From positions 62,001 through 126,000 of the forward strand of contig NZ_CP114787.1 of the NCBI RefSeq assembly GCF_027359675.1: a stretch of 64,000 nucleotides of DNA, in the 5' to 3' direction. This stretch comes from Roseibium sp. Sym1. Its GTDB lineage: Bacteria > Pseudomonadota > Alphaproteobacteria > Rhizobiales > Stappiaceae. The notes beneath the pieces were generated by a model. That model did no database searches. It was not told the DNA's origin and saw nothing but the letters and a program-made list of their open reading frames with translations. Within the stretch, counting starts at the first letter, position 1. Every line of letters begins with the position of its first letter. A program made the translations under genes and the position numbers. Below are positions 44,446 to 53,340 of this stretch, in pieces.

Positions 44446-45283
44446 GCCTGTTCTCGGCCACGAAATCGGCAAAACGGCGCGCCGGGTGTCCAAGCACGTC
44501 GCTCACCGTGTTCTCGATGCCGGCGAGGTAACCCTTGGGTGCGATCGAAGCCAGTTCCACCATGGCCGCCGCAACCTCGTCCTGCATCCCACCGGCGATC
44601 ATCGCCGCCTTTGCGTCCGCGGCCGACAGCGGCGCGCAAGCGACCTGCCGACCCGTCGCTTCCGACAGAATCGCCGCAATCTCTTCTCCAGACAGGGCCT
44701 CGGGACCTGTCAGGCCATAGGACTTGCCTTCATGCCCCGCGCCGGTCAGCGCCTCGGCCGCGACGTCAGCAATGTCGCGGGCGTCGATCCAGGCCACAGG
44801 CCCCCCCAGATCGTCGCAATACACCCCGTCCCTTGCGATGCTGCCGGCCTGCCACAACAGGTTCTGCATGAAATAGGTCGGCTGAACGAAGGTCCAGTCC
44901 AAGCCGCTTTTCTTTAGCAGTTCCTGGATTTCCGAATGCCACATGCCAAAGGTCAGCCTGGCTTTGGGCGAGGCGCCAAGTCCGGTGGCCAGAACGACGT
45001 GGCGCACCCCTGCCACCTTCGCCGCTTCGATCGCATCGGCCTTCCAGCGGCGCATGTGCCCGTGCGCGGGTGTCACCAAATAGATCCGTTCAGCCGCTAA
45101 ACAGGCCCGATTCAGCGCAGCGGGATCGGTGAAATCGGCAACGACAGCCTCGCAACCCTTGGCCGCGAGGGTTTCGACCTTGGCCGGATCGCTGGTGACT
45201 GCGCGCACTTTCGCGCCCTTGGCCAATAGCGTATCGACAAGGGGGGCGCCGGTGGTGCCGGTTGCTCCGAAGACGGTAATCAT
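44429..45283 (-). CDS. NmrA-like NAD(P)-binding protein
   Basis: 284 residues from ATG 45283, which overlaps the upstream synthetase stop by 4 bp (ATGA). The Rossmann motif TVFGATGTTGAPLVDTLL (residues 3-20) and HVVLATGLGA are typical of the atypical SDR/NmrA group. The Tyr-x3-Lys motif of active SDRs is not evident. It may be a redox sensor or a reductase; the operon with an acyl-CoA synthetase does not settle this. Confidence 0.82.
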   Translation of the reverse strand: MITVFGATGTTGAPLVDTLLAKGAKVRAVTSDPAKVETLAAKGCEAVVADFTDPAALNRACLAAERIYLVTPAHGHMRRWKADAIEAAKVAGVRHVVLATGLGASPKARLTFGMWHSEIQELLKKSGLDWTFVQPTYFMQNLLWQAGSIARDGVYCDDLGGPVAWIDARDIADVAAEALTGAGHEGKSYGLTGPEALSGEEIAAILSEATGRQVACAPLSAADAKAAMIAGGMQDEVAAAMVELASIAPKGYLAGIENTVSDVLGHPARRFADFVAENRHAFTG

Positions 45284-47217
45284 GATTTGTCCTTTCGCAG
45301 GGCGGCGATGGCTTCCATCGTCTCGGGGTTGCTGACAGAGGACAGGTCGCCCGGATCCTCGCCCAGAAAAGCGGCGCGCACGAGCCGGCGCATCGTCTTC
45401 ATGCTGCGGGTCTTGGGAAGCGCCTCGACGAAATGGATCTCGCGCGGGCGGAAGGGCTTCGAAACGATCTCTCCCACGCGGTCCTTGAGCCGCTCCACTA
45501 GGGCCGCGTCGGGCAACACACCGGGCGACGCCACGCAGACGCAGACCACCGCCACGCCTTTCAGATCGTCCGGGGCAGCGATGGCCGCCGCGTCCACCAC
45601 CTTTCCCGTCTCGGTCAGCGCCGCCTCGATCTCGGGCGGGCCGATGCGCTTGCCGGCAATGTTCAACGTATCGTCCGAGCGGCCGAGGATATACCATGTG
45701 CCGTCCAGATCGCGGCGCACCCAGTCGCCGTGCCGCCAGATATCGGGGAAGGTAGACCAGTAGGTTTCGAGATAGCGTTCCCGGTCTCCCCAGATGGTCG
45801 GTGTCAGCCCCATCGGCGGTTGGGTCACGACCAGTTCGCCAACCTCGCCCGGTGCGGCTTCGCTTCCGTCCACGCGCAGCACTTTTGCGCCGACCCCCAG
45901 TGCTTGAGCCGAGAATCCACCGGGTTTGACCTCGTGCAATACGGTTGAAGTCAGGATCGCGCCGAACAACTCGGTCCCGCCTGAAATGTTGAGCGGTACC
46001 GCGCGGCGGCGGCAGATATGGTCGAGATGCCACAGCCAGGAGTCATCGGTCCAAGGTTCGCCGGTCGAGGCGACGATGCGTAACGGCGAAAGGTCGTAGC
46101 CGGAAAGTGGCCCGGGATCCTGGGTCATGAACTGCCGCACCAGCGTGGGGGCGACGCCAAGGTGGGTGATGCCCATCTCCGAGGCCAGGCGCAGCAGCCG
46201 GAAGGGGTCGTCCGGCATCGAGGGCGCACCCTCGGCGAGCGCCAGCGTGGCGCCCGAAAGCAGCACCGACAGAAGCGTGAGTGGCCCCATCACCCAGCCC
46301 ATGTCAGTCATCCACAAATGACGATCGTCGCGTTTCATGTCGAGGCACAGCAAGAAGTCGGCCGTGGCCTTGGCCTGGACGCCGAGATGGGTATGAACCA
46401 CGCCCTTGGGCTTGCCAGTCGTACCCGAGGTGTAGGCGATAAGCAGGGGCGCATCGGCGTCTACCGGATGGGCGGGACGCCTCGCGTCAGCTTTGCCGAC
46501 GGTCTCCCGCCAGTCGAGATCGCGGACTGGATCGGCCACTATGCCGCCGAACCGCCGCAGGCTGAGCACGGTATGGACAAATGGCACCTCCTTCAGGGCT
46601 TCGGCCAGCGTGGCCTCCATCCAGACGGGTTTTCCCCGCCGGGGCGTCGCATCTGCCGTCAGCACCGCAACTGCACGGGCATCGTTCAGACGGGTGGCGA
46701 TGGCGTGCGCGGCAAAACCGGAGAACAGCGGCACCGCCACGGCGCCCAACCGTGCGATGCCCAGAAGCGCCGCCTCGATTTCAGGGATCATCGGCATGTA
46801 GATACCTACCGCCTGTCCGGGTTCCACCCCGCGAGCGGCAAGGGCCGACGCAACGCGGGCGGCCTCGGCGGCAAGCTCGGCATAGGTCCAGCGGCGGCGA
46901 CTTCCGTCCTCGCCAACCCAGTCGATCGCGGTTTTGTCACCCAGCCCCCCCGCGATGCGGGCATCGAGACAGCTCTCTGTCAGATTCAGGGTACCCCCGA
47001 CAGCCCATCGGATCGAATCTGGCCCTGCGGATATATCCCGCAGTTGCGTATAGGGACGATGGAACCGGATACCGGCATAGCCGATTATCCGACCCCAGAA
47101 CCATTTCGGTTCGGCGTTGGCGCGTTTGACGAGACCTTCGTAACTGCCCGCACCACAATCATCAATGAAGGCCGCGAGCGTGCTTGCTCGTTGAATAACA
47201 GGGTCCGGTTGGAACAT
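45280..47217 (-). CDS. Acetyl-/acetoacetyl-CoA synthetase-like ligase
   Basis: 645 residues from ATG 47217, which has GAGG six bases upstream; an in-frame TTG lies 21 bp earlier. Motifs: IAYTSGTTGKPKGVVHTHLG, SGGTELFGAIL, DIWRHGDWVRRDLDGTWYIL and GRSDDTLNIAGKRIGPPEIE; the C-terminal acetylatable lysine region is KTRSMKTMRR. Size and the long N-terminus fit the acetyl-CoA/acetoacetyl-CoA/propionyl-CoA synthetase branch. It may activate a short acid or ketoacid released by the pathway's lyases. Confidence 0.85.
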   Translation of the reverse strand: MFQPDPVIQRASTLAAFIDDCGAGSYEGLVKRANAEPKWFWGRIIGYAGIRFHRPYTQLRDISAGPDSIRWAVGGTLNLTESCLDARIAGGLGDKTAIDWVGEDGSRRRWTYAELAAEAARVASALAARGVEPGQAVGIYMPMIPEIEAALLGIARLGAVAVPLFSGFAAHAIATRLNDARAVAVLTADATPRRGKPVWMEATLAEALKEVPFVHTVLSLRRFGGIVADPVRDLDWRETVGKADARRPAHPVDADAPLLIAYTSGTTGKPKGVVHTHLGVQAKATADFLLCLDMKRDDRHLWMTDMGWVMGPLTLLSVLLSGATLALAEGAPSMPDDPFRLLRLASEMGITHLGVAPTLVRQFMTQDPGPLSGYDLSPLRIVASTGEPWTDDSWLWHLDHICRRRAVPLNISGGTELFGAILTSTVLHEVKPGGFSAQALGVGAKVLRVDGSEAAPGEVGELVVTQPPMGLTPTIWGDRERYLETYWSTFPDIWRHGDWVRRDLDGTWYILGRSDDTLNIAGKRIGPPEIEAALTETGKVVDAAAIAAPDDLKGVAVVCVCVASPGVLPDAALVERLKDRVGEIVSKPFRPREIHFVEALPKTRSMKTMRRLVRAAFLGEDPGDLSSVSNPETMEAIAALRKDKS

Positions 47218-47236
47218 TCTCTGCCTCGCATGAAAC

Positions 47237-47262
47237 AAAAAGGCCGCACCTGAGGCGCGGCC
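47237..47262 (-). terminator. Rho-independent terminator after the BadH-like SDR gene
   Basis: On the minus strand GGCCGC-N9-GCGGCC is followed by TTTTT. It lies between the SDR gene and the synthetase gene, on the same strand, and would uncouple them. Confidence 0.75.
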
Positions 47263-47329
47263 AGTTGGGGAGGATATTTAGACACGCCTCGACCGCGATG
47301 GCATTTGATTGGACGTATTCATTTTTCGA

Positions 47330-48091
47330 TCAACCGTGCATCGACAAGCCGCCCGAAACGGAAATCACCTGGCCGGTGATGAATCCTGCATCGTCGGAAG
47401 CCAGGAAGCAGATTATTCCGGGGTAGTCGCTCGGCTGCGCCAGGCGCTTCATCGGAATGGCCCGCTTGAGGCCTTCCGCGATCTTTTCACCAGCGTCGCC
47501 TTGGGCGACCTGCGCGAAGAGGGGCGTATCGGTCGGGCCAGGCGCAACCGCGTTCAGCTGAACGCCTTTGCGCGCCAGTTCCCGCGCCACGGTCTTGGTA
47601 AAGGAGATGATGCCGCCTTTGCAGGCCGAATAAACCGCCTCGCCCGACGATCCGACGCGACCCGCGTCGGAGGCGATGTTGACAACGCGGCCGCCGCCAT
47701 TCCTGACCATGCCCGGAAGCACCGCGTGATGCATGTTCAGCGGACCGTAGAGGTTGATGTCGATGACTTTTTTCCAGAGGTCGGCATCTGTGTCGATGAA
47801 TGGCTTGATCACGTCCCATCCGGCGTTGTTCACCAAAACGTCGATCGGACCTCCGGCCTCGAACTCGACCACGGACTTGTCAACCTGAGCGCGATCGGTG
47901 ATGTCTACCTTGAAGGCCTCGGCCTTGCCGCCAGACTCCCTGATCAGGCGGGTGGTCTCCAGTGCGCCCTCTTCGTTCAGGTCGAACACTGCGACGTCAG
48001 AACCTTCCTCGCCGAATCGCTGACAAACGGCTCGGCCGATACCGCTTCCGCCTCCCGTGACAATGACCCGTTTGCCATTCAATCCACGCAT
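47330..48091 (-). CDS. SDR, BadH-like 2-hydroxycyclohexanecarboxyl-CoA dehydrogenase
   Basis: 253 residues. The classic SDR motifs are TGGGSGIGRAVCQRF, NNAGWDVIKPF, NIASDAGRVGSSGEAVYSAC (Ser, Tyr-x3-Lys) and ITGQVISVSGGLSMHG. The NNAGWD-KPF, SDA-RVGSSGEAVY and SGGL-M-G segments match BadH of the benzoate/cyclohexanecarboxylate pathway of Rhodopseudomonas as I remember it. It would oxidise a ring hydroxyl of a CoA ester with NAD. It is alone in its unit and divergent from the tandem TetR gene across operator site 2. Confidence 0.8.
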   Translation of the reverse strand: MRGLNGKRVIVTGGGSGIGRAVCQRFGEEGSDVAVFDLNEEGALETTRLIRESGGKAEAFKVDITDRAQVDKSVVEFEAGGPIDVLVNNAGWDVIKPFIDTDADLWKKVIDINLYGPLNMHHAVLPGMVRNGGGRVVNIASDAGRVGSSGEAVYSACKGGIISFTKTVARELARKGVQLNAVAPGPTDTPLFAQVAQGDAGEKIAEGLKRAIPMKRLAQPSDYPGIICFLASDDAGFITGQVISVSGGLSMHG

Positions 48092-48162
48092 TTTGGCTGC
48101 CTTTCTACGTCTGTGAGCACCTGTGCAAGCGTTGCTTATCCAGAGGGTGCGTTCAAAAATAT

Positions 48163-48178
48163 TCTAACAATCGTTAGA
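48163..48178. promoter_or_regulatory. TetR-type operator, site 2 (TCTAAC-N4-GTTAGA)
   Basis: TCTAACAATCGTTAGA has perfect 6-bp arms and differs from site 1 by one base, in the spacer. It lies 45 bp upstream of the tandem TetR start and 71 bp upstream of the divergent BadH-like gene start, consistent with autoregulation and control of that gene. Confidence 0.72.
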
Positions 48179-48223
48179 TTTATCGCAATAGACAGTCCTT
48201 TGTCCAGTTGTTATCTAATCCAT

Positions 48224-49648
48224 ATGTATGTGCAGCCGCCTCAAGCATGCCTTGCCGACGATGATCAGAGCAAGGCGGAAAGGACCCGCGAGGAAATCCT
48301 CCGCGTGGCAGCGCGTCTATTCCGCTATGAGGGATTTGATTCGACGACGATGCGGGAGATCGCACGTGAAGCGAACATCGAAGCGGGGAGCATCTATTAT
48401 CATTTCGACTCAAAAGGCAAGATACTGGATGTGGTGCTCGACATCGGTGTCCGGCGTCTACACAATGAGGTGGCCAGGATAATTAGGTGTGCGGGTGCAA
48501 ATGACGAACCCTTCCGCGAAACTTTCGCGAAACTAGTCGACACGCATCTGACCTTCCTTTTGACAGATAGCGACTTCACGTCTGCGAATATCCGAAACTA
48601 CCCGATGTTGTCGGAGGAAGCGCGATGCGCTCACCGGGAACTGCGCAGTTCATATGCTAAGATGTGGGGTGGATTCCTGCAGAACGCCCGCGACAAGGGT
48701 TTATTGCGCAAAGACATTTCAGTTCCTCCCATCCGCCAATTCATTTTGAGTGCGATGAACTGGACCGTTGAATGGTACGAAGTGAAACGTTATCCGGTCA
48801 GTATTCTCTCGGAACGCATGAGCAGATTGATCTTGGACGGAATGTGCGACAAGCGTCGTCCGGGAAATAGCCTCCCCAAGCCAAACGTCATATCCCTCCC
48901 GGAGCCGGTCGAGCCCCACGGAAAAGCGGCCAGGACGCGTAGCGAAATCCTGCGCGCGGCCGCGCGCATTTTGAGAGATAGGGGGTACAAGGCTACGACG
49001 CTACGCCAGATCGCTGTTGAGGCAAATATGGAGGCGGGCAGCGTCTACTATCATTTCAAATCAAAAGAGAAGATAGTAGACGAGGTGTTGCAAACCGGAC
49101 TGAGCGACCTGCTTGTCGGTGTCAGTCGCGTCATTGAGCAGTTCGAGGAACCCAACGATCATTGTGCCAGGATATCGGCGGCCATTTCGGCTCATATGGA
49201 TTTCCTATTCAGGGCCAGCGAGTTCACGTCGGCAAATGTCCGCAGCTATGGAATGTTGCCCACGAAGCTTCGTCGCAGTCACCGGGGTATCCGTCACGAA
49301 TACGCGGCTGTTTGGGACAAGCTGTTGTCCGATGCGCAGCAAAGCGGTGCTGTGAGAAAGGACATACAGATCGTTCCTCTGCGCCAGGTCATGCTGGGAG
49401 CCTTGAACTGGACCGTTGAATGGTTCGACCCACGGAAAGCTGGACAGGAAGGATACCACACCCTGTCCGAGTTTTCCGACATGCTGGTAAGGCTGCTTTT
49501 TAACGGAATCTGCGAAGCGGAACAACCGCTTAGAGAGGGGATCTCTGACAGCTTGCTTGGCGCTCGCGAAGAGTTCAGACCAATAGGAAGTGGTACAGCC
49601 CTTCCGCAACCGCCTGTTCTCGCTCCGCCTGCCAGGAAACCACGCTGA
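48224..49648 (+). CDS. Tandem (single-chain) TetR-family regulator
   Basis: 474 residues from ATG 48224; a longer open frame upstream is rejected because it would cross the operator and the divergent gene. Two complete TetR units are fused. Unit 1 (~15-215): TREEILRVAARLFRYEGFDS, NIEAGSIYYHFDSKGKILDV. Unit 2 (~235-445): TRSEILRAAARILRDRGYKA, NMEAGSVYYHFKSKEKIVDE. Ligand domains are also alike (FTSANIRNYPML/FTSANVRSYGML; SAMNWTVEWYE/GALNWTVEWFD). TetR proteins normally work as dimers of ~200-residue chains; this is a covalent dimer. No good Shine-Dalgarno sequence is seen. It probably represses the surrounding genes until an acyl-CoA binds. Confidence 0.88.
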   Translation: MYVQPPQACLADDDQSKAERTREEILRVAARLFRYEGFDSTTMREIAREANIEAGSIYYHFDSKGKILDVVLDIGVRRLHNEVARIIRCAGANDEPFRETFAKLVDTHLTFLLTDSDFTSANIRNYPMLSEEARCAHRELRSSYAKMWGGFLQNARDKGLLRKDISVPPIRQFILSAMNWTVEWYEVKRYPVSILSERMSRLILDGMCDKRRPGNSLPKPNVISLPEPVEPHGKAARTRSEILRAAARILRDRGYKATTLRQIAVEANMEAGSVYYHFKSKEKIVDEVLQTGLSDLLVGVSRVIEQFEEPNDHCARISAAISAHMDFLFRASEFTSANVRSYGMLPTKLRRSHRGIRHEYAAVWDKLLSDAQQSGAVRKDIQIVPLRQVMLGALNWTVEWFDPRKAGQEGYHTLSEFSDMLVRLLFNGICEAEQPLREGISDSLLGAREEFRPIGSGTALPQPPVLAPPARKPR

Positions 49649-49979
49649 TACTCGCCATCCGCTTGCCCTTGCGTGTCACATTGGCGCGGGCAAAAAGCGG
49701 TCCCTTCGCACCAGGTCGGAGGTAATCGACGGTCAGGTTGATCGGCTTCGCCGGAAGGTCCGCGAAATCGGGTTGCACCGCTATGGCGGCTGTGGCTTCC
49801 ATGAAACTCGCGATTATGCCGCCATGGTAGTACTCCATGATCGGGTTCCCGATGTGGCGGTCATCAAAGGTCATTTCCGCCTCGGCATGGAGATCGTCCA
49901 GGCTCTGGACCTCGAAATTGAGAAAACGGAAGAATGGCACTCGCGATACGTGTGCATTGACAGTTTGCAGTTCCATCAC
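49575..49979 (-). CDS. PaaI-family hot-dog thioesterase
   Basis: 134 residues with the hot-dog active-site stretch GNPIMEYYHGGIIASFMEAT and INLTVDYLRPGAKGPLFARA. It is the last gene of the leftward operon that starts at 54555. Its 3' end overlaps the 3' end of the tandem TetR gene by 74 bp on the opposite strand. It probably hydrolyses pathway acyl-CoAs. Confidence 0.8.
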   Translation of the reverse strand: MMELQTVNAHVSRVPFFRFLNFEVQSLDDLHAEAEMTFDDRHIGNPIMEYYHGGIIASFMEATAAIAVQPDFADLPAKPINLTVDYLRPGAKGPLFARANVTRKGKRMASISVVSWQAEREQAVAEGLYHFLLV

Positions 49980-50458
49980 GCGGTTAGTCCTTTGGTCATC
50001 ACGTCAAATAGGCTGGTGTCACCACGCGTCAAAGCAAACGAGGCGGTTCCACGGGCTATTTCAACATCCTCATGGCCGTCGAACCAGATGCTGCCGGAAT
50101 TGAAGGCAATGTGGCGGGTCTTGCGAAAACAATGCGCGCGAACGATGACATCCGCGCGCGAACGGGCCGGGCGCAGATAATCAACTCTGAGGTCAAGAGT
50201 GGACATGGTGCTGACGCCCTCGATTCCAACAAAGTTTGCCAGTCCAAAGACACTGTCCAGAAGAGCCGTCAGGATACCACCATGAAGCAGGGTTTGGTCC
50301 TCATCGACGCAAAAGTCCGGATTGAACGGCATCCGGACCCGAACGCCTCCGGTCGCGACCTCTTCGATCTCAAGCGCCATATGCGCGATCAGACCCTTGC
50401 CGCGCGCGTTCCACATCTGCGCGATCTGGTCCATCTTTTCTTGCGTGATTTCGGACAT
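49976..50458 (-). CDS. PaaI-family hot-dog thioesterase
   Basis: 160 residues; the motif LLHGGILTALLDSVFGLANF is the HGG/Asp active-site helix. It overlaps the next thioesterase by 4 bp (ATGA), so the two may form a hetero-oligomer or act on different acyl chains. It lies 12 bp after a crotonase gene. Confidence 0.82.
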   Translation of the reverse strand: MSEITQEKMDQIAQMWNARGKGLIAHMALEIEEVATGGVRVRMPFNPDFCVDEDQTLLHGGILTALLDSVFGLANFVGIEGVSTMSTLDLRVDYLRPARSRADVIVRAHCFRKTRHIAFNSGSIWFDGHEDVEIARGTASFALTRGDTSLFDVMTKGLTA

Positions 50459-50470
50459 TCAATCTGTCTT

Positions 50471-51274
50471 TCAGCGGCCGGTGAAATTCGGTTTTCGTTT
50501 TTCCAGAAAGGCCGCGATGGCTTCGTGATGGTCTTCGGTCTGGTGCATCAAGGCCTGATATGCCGCGGCCGCATTCAGGAAATCGGGAAGATCCATGCGT
50601 TCGGCGTTGCGCAACAGGCGTTTGGCGACGCGCACGGCCCGAGGCGGCTTGGATGCGATGACCGCGGCGCGTTCGCGGGCACGTTCTATTAGCATATCAT
50701 GGGCGACGACTTCTAGCACCATGCCCAGCTCGAGCGCCTCTTCGGCGCCCACCATCCGGCCCGAAAAGGTCAGGTCCGCCGCTTTCTGATGCCCAAGTCG
50801 GCGCAACAGGAACCAACTGCCCGCATCGCCGGGAATGATGCCGAGATTGATGAAGACCTCGCCGAACTTCGCGTTCTGCGAGGCAATGCGCATATCGCAC
50901 ATCATGGTCAGATCGCATCCGGCGCCGACGGCCGCGCCATTCACGGCCGCGATGGTCGGGATGTCGAGGTTGTAAAGAGCCTGGGGCAGGCGCTGTACCC
51001 CATCGACATAGCTTTGAGCGGTCGCCAGCGGCTCCTTGCGGAACACGCTGTCGGGGTCGTTCATCTCCTTGATGTCGCCGCCCGCGCAAAAGGCCGGGTC
51101 GGCGCCTGTCAGGATCATGACGCTGACCTCGGGATCGGCCTGCACCTTCGCGAAGGTCTCCAGAAGCGCACCGATCATGTCATTTCCGGTGACCGGGTTC
51201 CGGCGCGCGGGGTCGTTCAGCGTGACCGTGGCGATCCGGTTGGAGATGTCCAGCAGGACTGGGGTCTCACTCAT
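50471..51274 (-). CDS. Crotonase-family protein lacking both canonical Glu residues
   Basis: 267 residues from ATG 51274. Oxyanion-hole regions are ILTGADPAFCAGGDIKEM and NGAAVGAGCDLTMMCDMRIA. The catalytic pair of enoyl-CoA hydratase is changed: E144 is Asp (GAGCD) and E164 is Phe (FGEVFINLGII). Such members act as isomerases, dehalogenases, lyases or ring-cleaving hydrolases rather than simple hydratases. The start overlaps the 3' end of the SDR gene. Confidence 0.82.
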   Translation of the reverse strand: MSETPVLLDISNRIATVTLNDPARRNPVTGNDMIGALLETFAKVQADPEVSVMILTGADPAFCAGGDIKEMNDPDSVFRKEPLATAQSYVDGVQRLPQALYNLDIPTIAAVNGAAVGAGCDLTMMCDMRIASQNAKFGEVFINLGIIPGDAGSWFLLRRLGHQKAADLTFSGRMVGAEEALELGMVLEVVAHDMLIERARERAAVIASKPPRAVRVAKRLLRNAERMDLPDFLNAAAAYQALMHQTEDHHEAIAAFLEKRKPNFTGR

Positions 51275-52118
51275 TCTTTCCATCTCCGCGCTCGCGCTTT
51301 TCGAACATCTCGGGGTTGATCATGTCACGTGCGTCGTGTCCCAGATGCAGGGTTTCGCCACCATCCACATAAATGTCTTCGCCCGTGATGAATTCCCCCA
51401 ATCTGGACGCAAGGAATATGATCGTGCCGGAAATGTCCTCGGCCGCGCCCATCCGGTTCAGAACCGAACGGTTCAGCTGTTTCCAGTGGTCCGGCGAAAT
51501 GGGATAGCGTCCGAGCGCCTCGGTCTTGATCGTGCCCGGGGCGACGCAGTTCAGGCGGATGCCGTATTCGCCCCACTCGGCGGCCAGGGTCTTCATCATG
51601 CCCGTCACGCCGGCACGGGCGGCGACAGTGTGCGTGAACCCGGTCAGCGCAGTTCGGGCCGAAATGGCCGTGACAAAAACGATCGATCCGCCGTTGTCGT
51701 ACATGAAATGATCCGCCGCGGCGCGGGTCATCTGCCACGATCCGATCAGATTGTTGCGAATCACCGCCTCAAAGCCCTTGTTGGTGATGTCGCGCGCGGC
51801 GGCGATGTATTGCCCGCCCGCGTTGTTCACCAGCACGTCAAGCCGACCGTAATGGCCCTTGATGCGCTTCATCGCCGCTTCGATGCTGTCTTCGTTGCGG
51901 GTGTCGCCCGGCACCACGAATGCCTCGCCGCCTGCCGCGCGGATCATCTCTGCGGTTTCCTGCAGGGGGTCTTCGCGGCGCGCGAACAAGGCCAGCCTGG
52001 CCCCGCAAGAGGCCATTTCAAGCGCTGTGGCGCGCCCCATGCCGGACCCCGAACCTGTCACCAGGGCAACCTGGCCGGCCATGAGATCGGATGCGTATCT
52101 CTGTTTCTGCTGTGTCAT
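51267..52118 (-). CDS. SDR, 2,4-dienoyl-CoA reductase/3-oxoacyl reductase-like
   Basis: 283 residues. Motifs: TGSGSGMGRATALEM, NNAGGQYIAAARDITNKGFE and GSIVFVTAISARTALTGFTH. In place of the usual Tyr-x3-Lys there is HTVAARAGVTGM, the arrangement found in peroxisomal 2,4-dienoyl-CoA reductase and related enzymes that lack the Tyr. It is likely to act on an unsaturated or 3-oxo acyl-CoA. It lies 8 bp downstream of an acyl-CoA dehydrogenase. Confidence 0.82.
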   Translation of the reverse strand: MTQQKQRYASDLMAGQVALVTGSGSGMGRATALEMASCGARLALFARREDPLQETAEMIRAAGGEAFVVPGDTRNEDSIEAAMKRIKGHYGRLDVLVNNAGGQYIAAARDITNKGFEAVIRNNLIGSWQMTRAAADHFMYDNGGSIVFVTAISARTALTGFTHTVAARAGVTGMMKTLAAEWGEYGIRLNCVAPGTIKTEALGRYPISPDHWKQLNRSVLNRMGAAEDISGTIIFLASRLGEFITGEDIYVDGGETLHLGHDARDMINPEMFEKRERGDGKNE

Positions 52119-52126
52119 GGCGCGCC

Positions 52127-53326
52127 TCAGTTCTTCAGAAGCTCACCGGAGATGATCAGCTTGCGCACCTCCTGTGTGCCCGCGCCGACCTCCAGCACCC
52201 GGCCCGTGCGGAACAGCCGGTTCACCTCGGTGTCGCGCATGTAGCCCGAGCCGCCGTGGATCTGCACCGCCTTGTCCAGCACGAAAGAAGTTGCCGCCGC
52301 AGCCTTGTAGATCGCGGCCGCGGTCAGCTTGTGGATCTCGCCACGCCCGCCAGCGCCCTCTTCCAGGCCCTCGCACATGGCCGCCGTCTTCAGCGACAGG
52401 CTTCGCGCCGCCTCGATCTGGGTATACATGTCGGCCAGCATCGCCTGCACCATCTGGAAATTGGCGATGGGCTTGCCGAATTGCTGGCGTGTCCTGGCGT
52501 AGTCGATGGAGATTTCCAGCGCGCGGCGCGCAATGCCCGTGGCATTAAAGCAGACAATGGCGCGTTCCAGATCCAGCCCCGACATCGTCACCGCAACACC
52601 GCCATCAAGCTTGCCGACTATGTTCTTGGCCGGAACTCGGCAATCCTCGAATACCAGCTCGCCGGTGGGCGAACCGCGGAAGCCCATCTTGTTGAGTTTC
52701 TGCGCCACCTTAAAGCCAGGTGTGTCGGTTTCCACGATGAAGGCGGAAATGCCCTTGGCGCCCTTCTCGGGCGAGGTCTTGGCATATACCAGGACGAGAT
52801 CGGCGACCGGCCCGTTGGTGATGTAGATCTTGGCGCCGTTCAGGATGTAGTCGTCGCCGTCCTTCCGCGCGGTGGTACGCATCGAGCCGAGCGCGTCCGA
52901 CCCGGCACCGGGTTCGGTCAGGCCCAGGGCGCCGATCAGCGAGCCGTCGCAGAGGCCCGGCAAATATTTTTTCCGCAATTCGTCATTGGCGTTGCGGTAG
53001 ATGTTGTTGACGCACAGGTTGTCGTGGGCCACATGAGTCAGCCCGATGGCAGCCGAGGCGCGCGACAATTGCTCGGTGATGATACACGCCGAGGTAAAAT
53101 CCAGCCCGGCGCCGCCGAACTCGGGCGGAACGTTCAGCCCGAGATAGCCCATCTCCCCCAGTTTCGGGAAAACCGAGGCCGGCAGGTCGTCGGTGTCGTC
53201 CATCTCCGCGTTAAGGTGATGGAACTCGGAAAAGAAGAATTTGCCGGCCTGATCGGCCAGCGCCTGCTGCTCATAGGTCAGGAAATGCGACGGCAGGTCG
53301 GGGGCATTTCGCAAAGTCTGGTTCAT
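52127..53326 (-). CDS. Isovaleryl-CoA-dehydrogenase-like acyl-CoA dehydrogenase
   Basis: 399 residues from ATG 53326, which has GGAGG eight bases upstream. It has IGLTHVAHDNLCVNNIYRNA, LGLTEPGAGSDALGSMRTTA and SGLDLERAIVCF; the last carries the Glu that serves as base in isovaleryl-CoA dehydrogenase, while the C-terminal loop is EVGAGTQEVRKLII, as in that enzyme. The next gene is a close paralogue, so two steps or two substrates are likely. Confidence 0.88.
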   Translation of the reverse strand: MNQTLRNAPDLPSHFLTYEQQALADQAGKFFFSEFHHLNAEMDDTDDLPASVFPKLGEMGYLGLNVPPEFGGAGLDFTSACIITEQLSRASAAIGLTHVAHDNLCVNNIYRNANDELRKKYLPGLCDGSLIGALGLTEPGAGSDALGSMRTTARKDGDDYILNGAKIYITNGPVADLVLVYAKTSPEKGAKGISAFIVETDTPGFKVAQKLNKMGFRGSPTGELVFEDCRVPAKNIVGKLDGGVAVTMSGLDLERAIVCFNATGIARRALEISIDYARTRQQFGKPIANFQMVQAMLADMYTQIEAARSLSLKTAAMCEGLEEGAGGRGEIHKLTAAAIYKAAAATSFVLDKAVQIHGGSGYMRDTEVNRLFRTGRVLEVGAGTQEVRKLIISGELLKN

Positions 53327-53340
53327 GGTCATGTCCTCCC

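Noticed and set aside
47309..48223. Long N-terminal extension of the tandem TetR frame
   Set aside because: It would run through the operator dyad and antisense to the BadH-like SDR; the ATG at 48224 directly precedes the first TetR domain.
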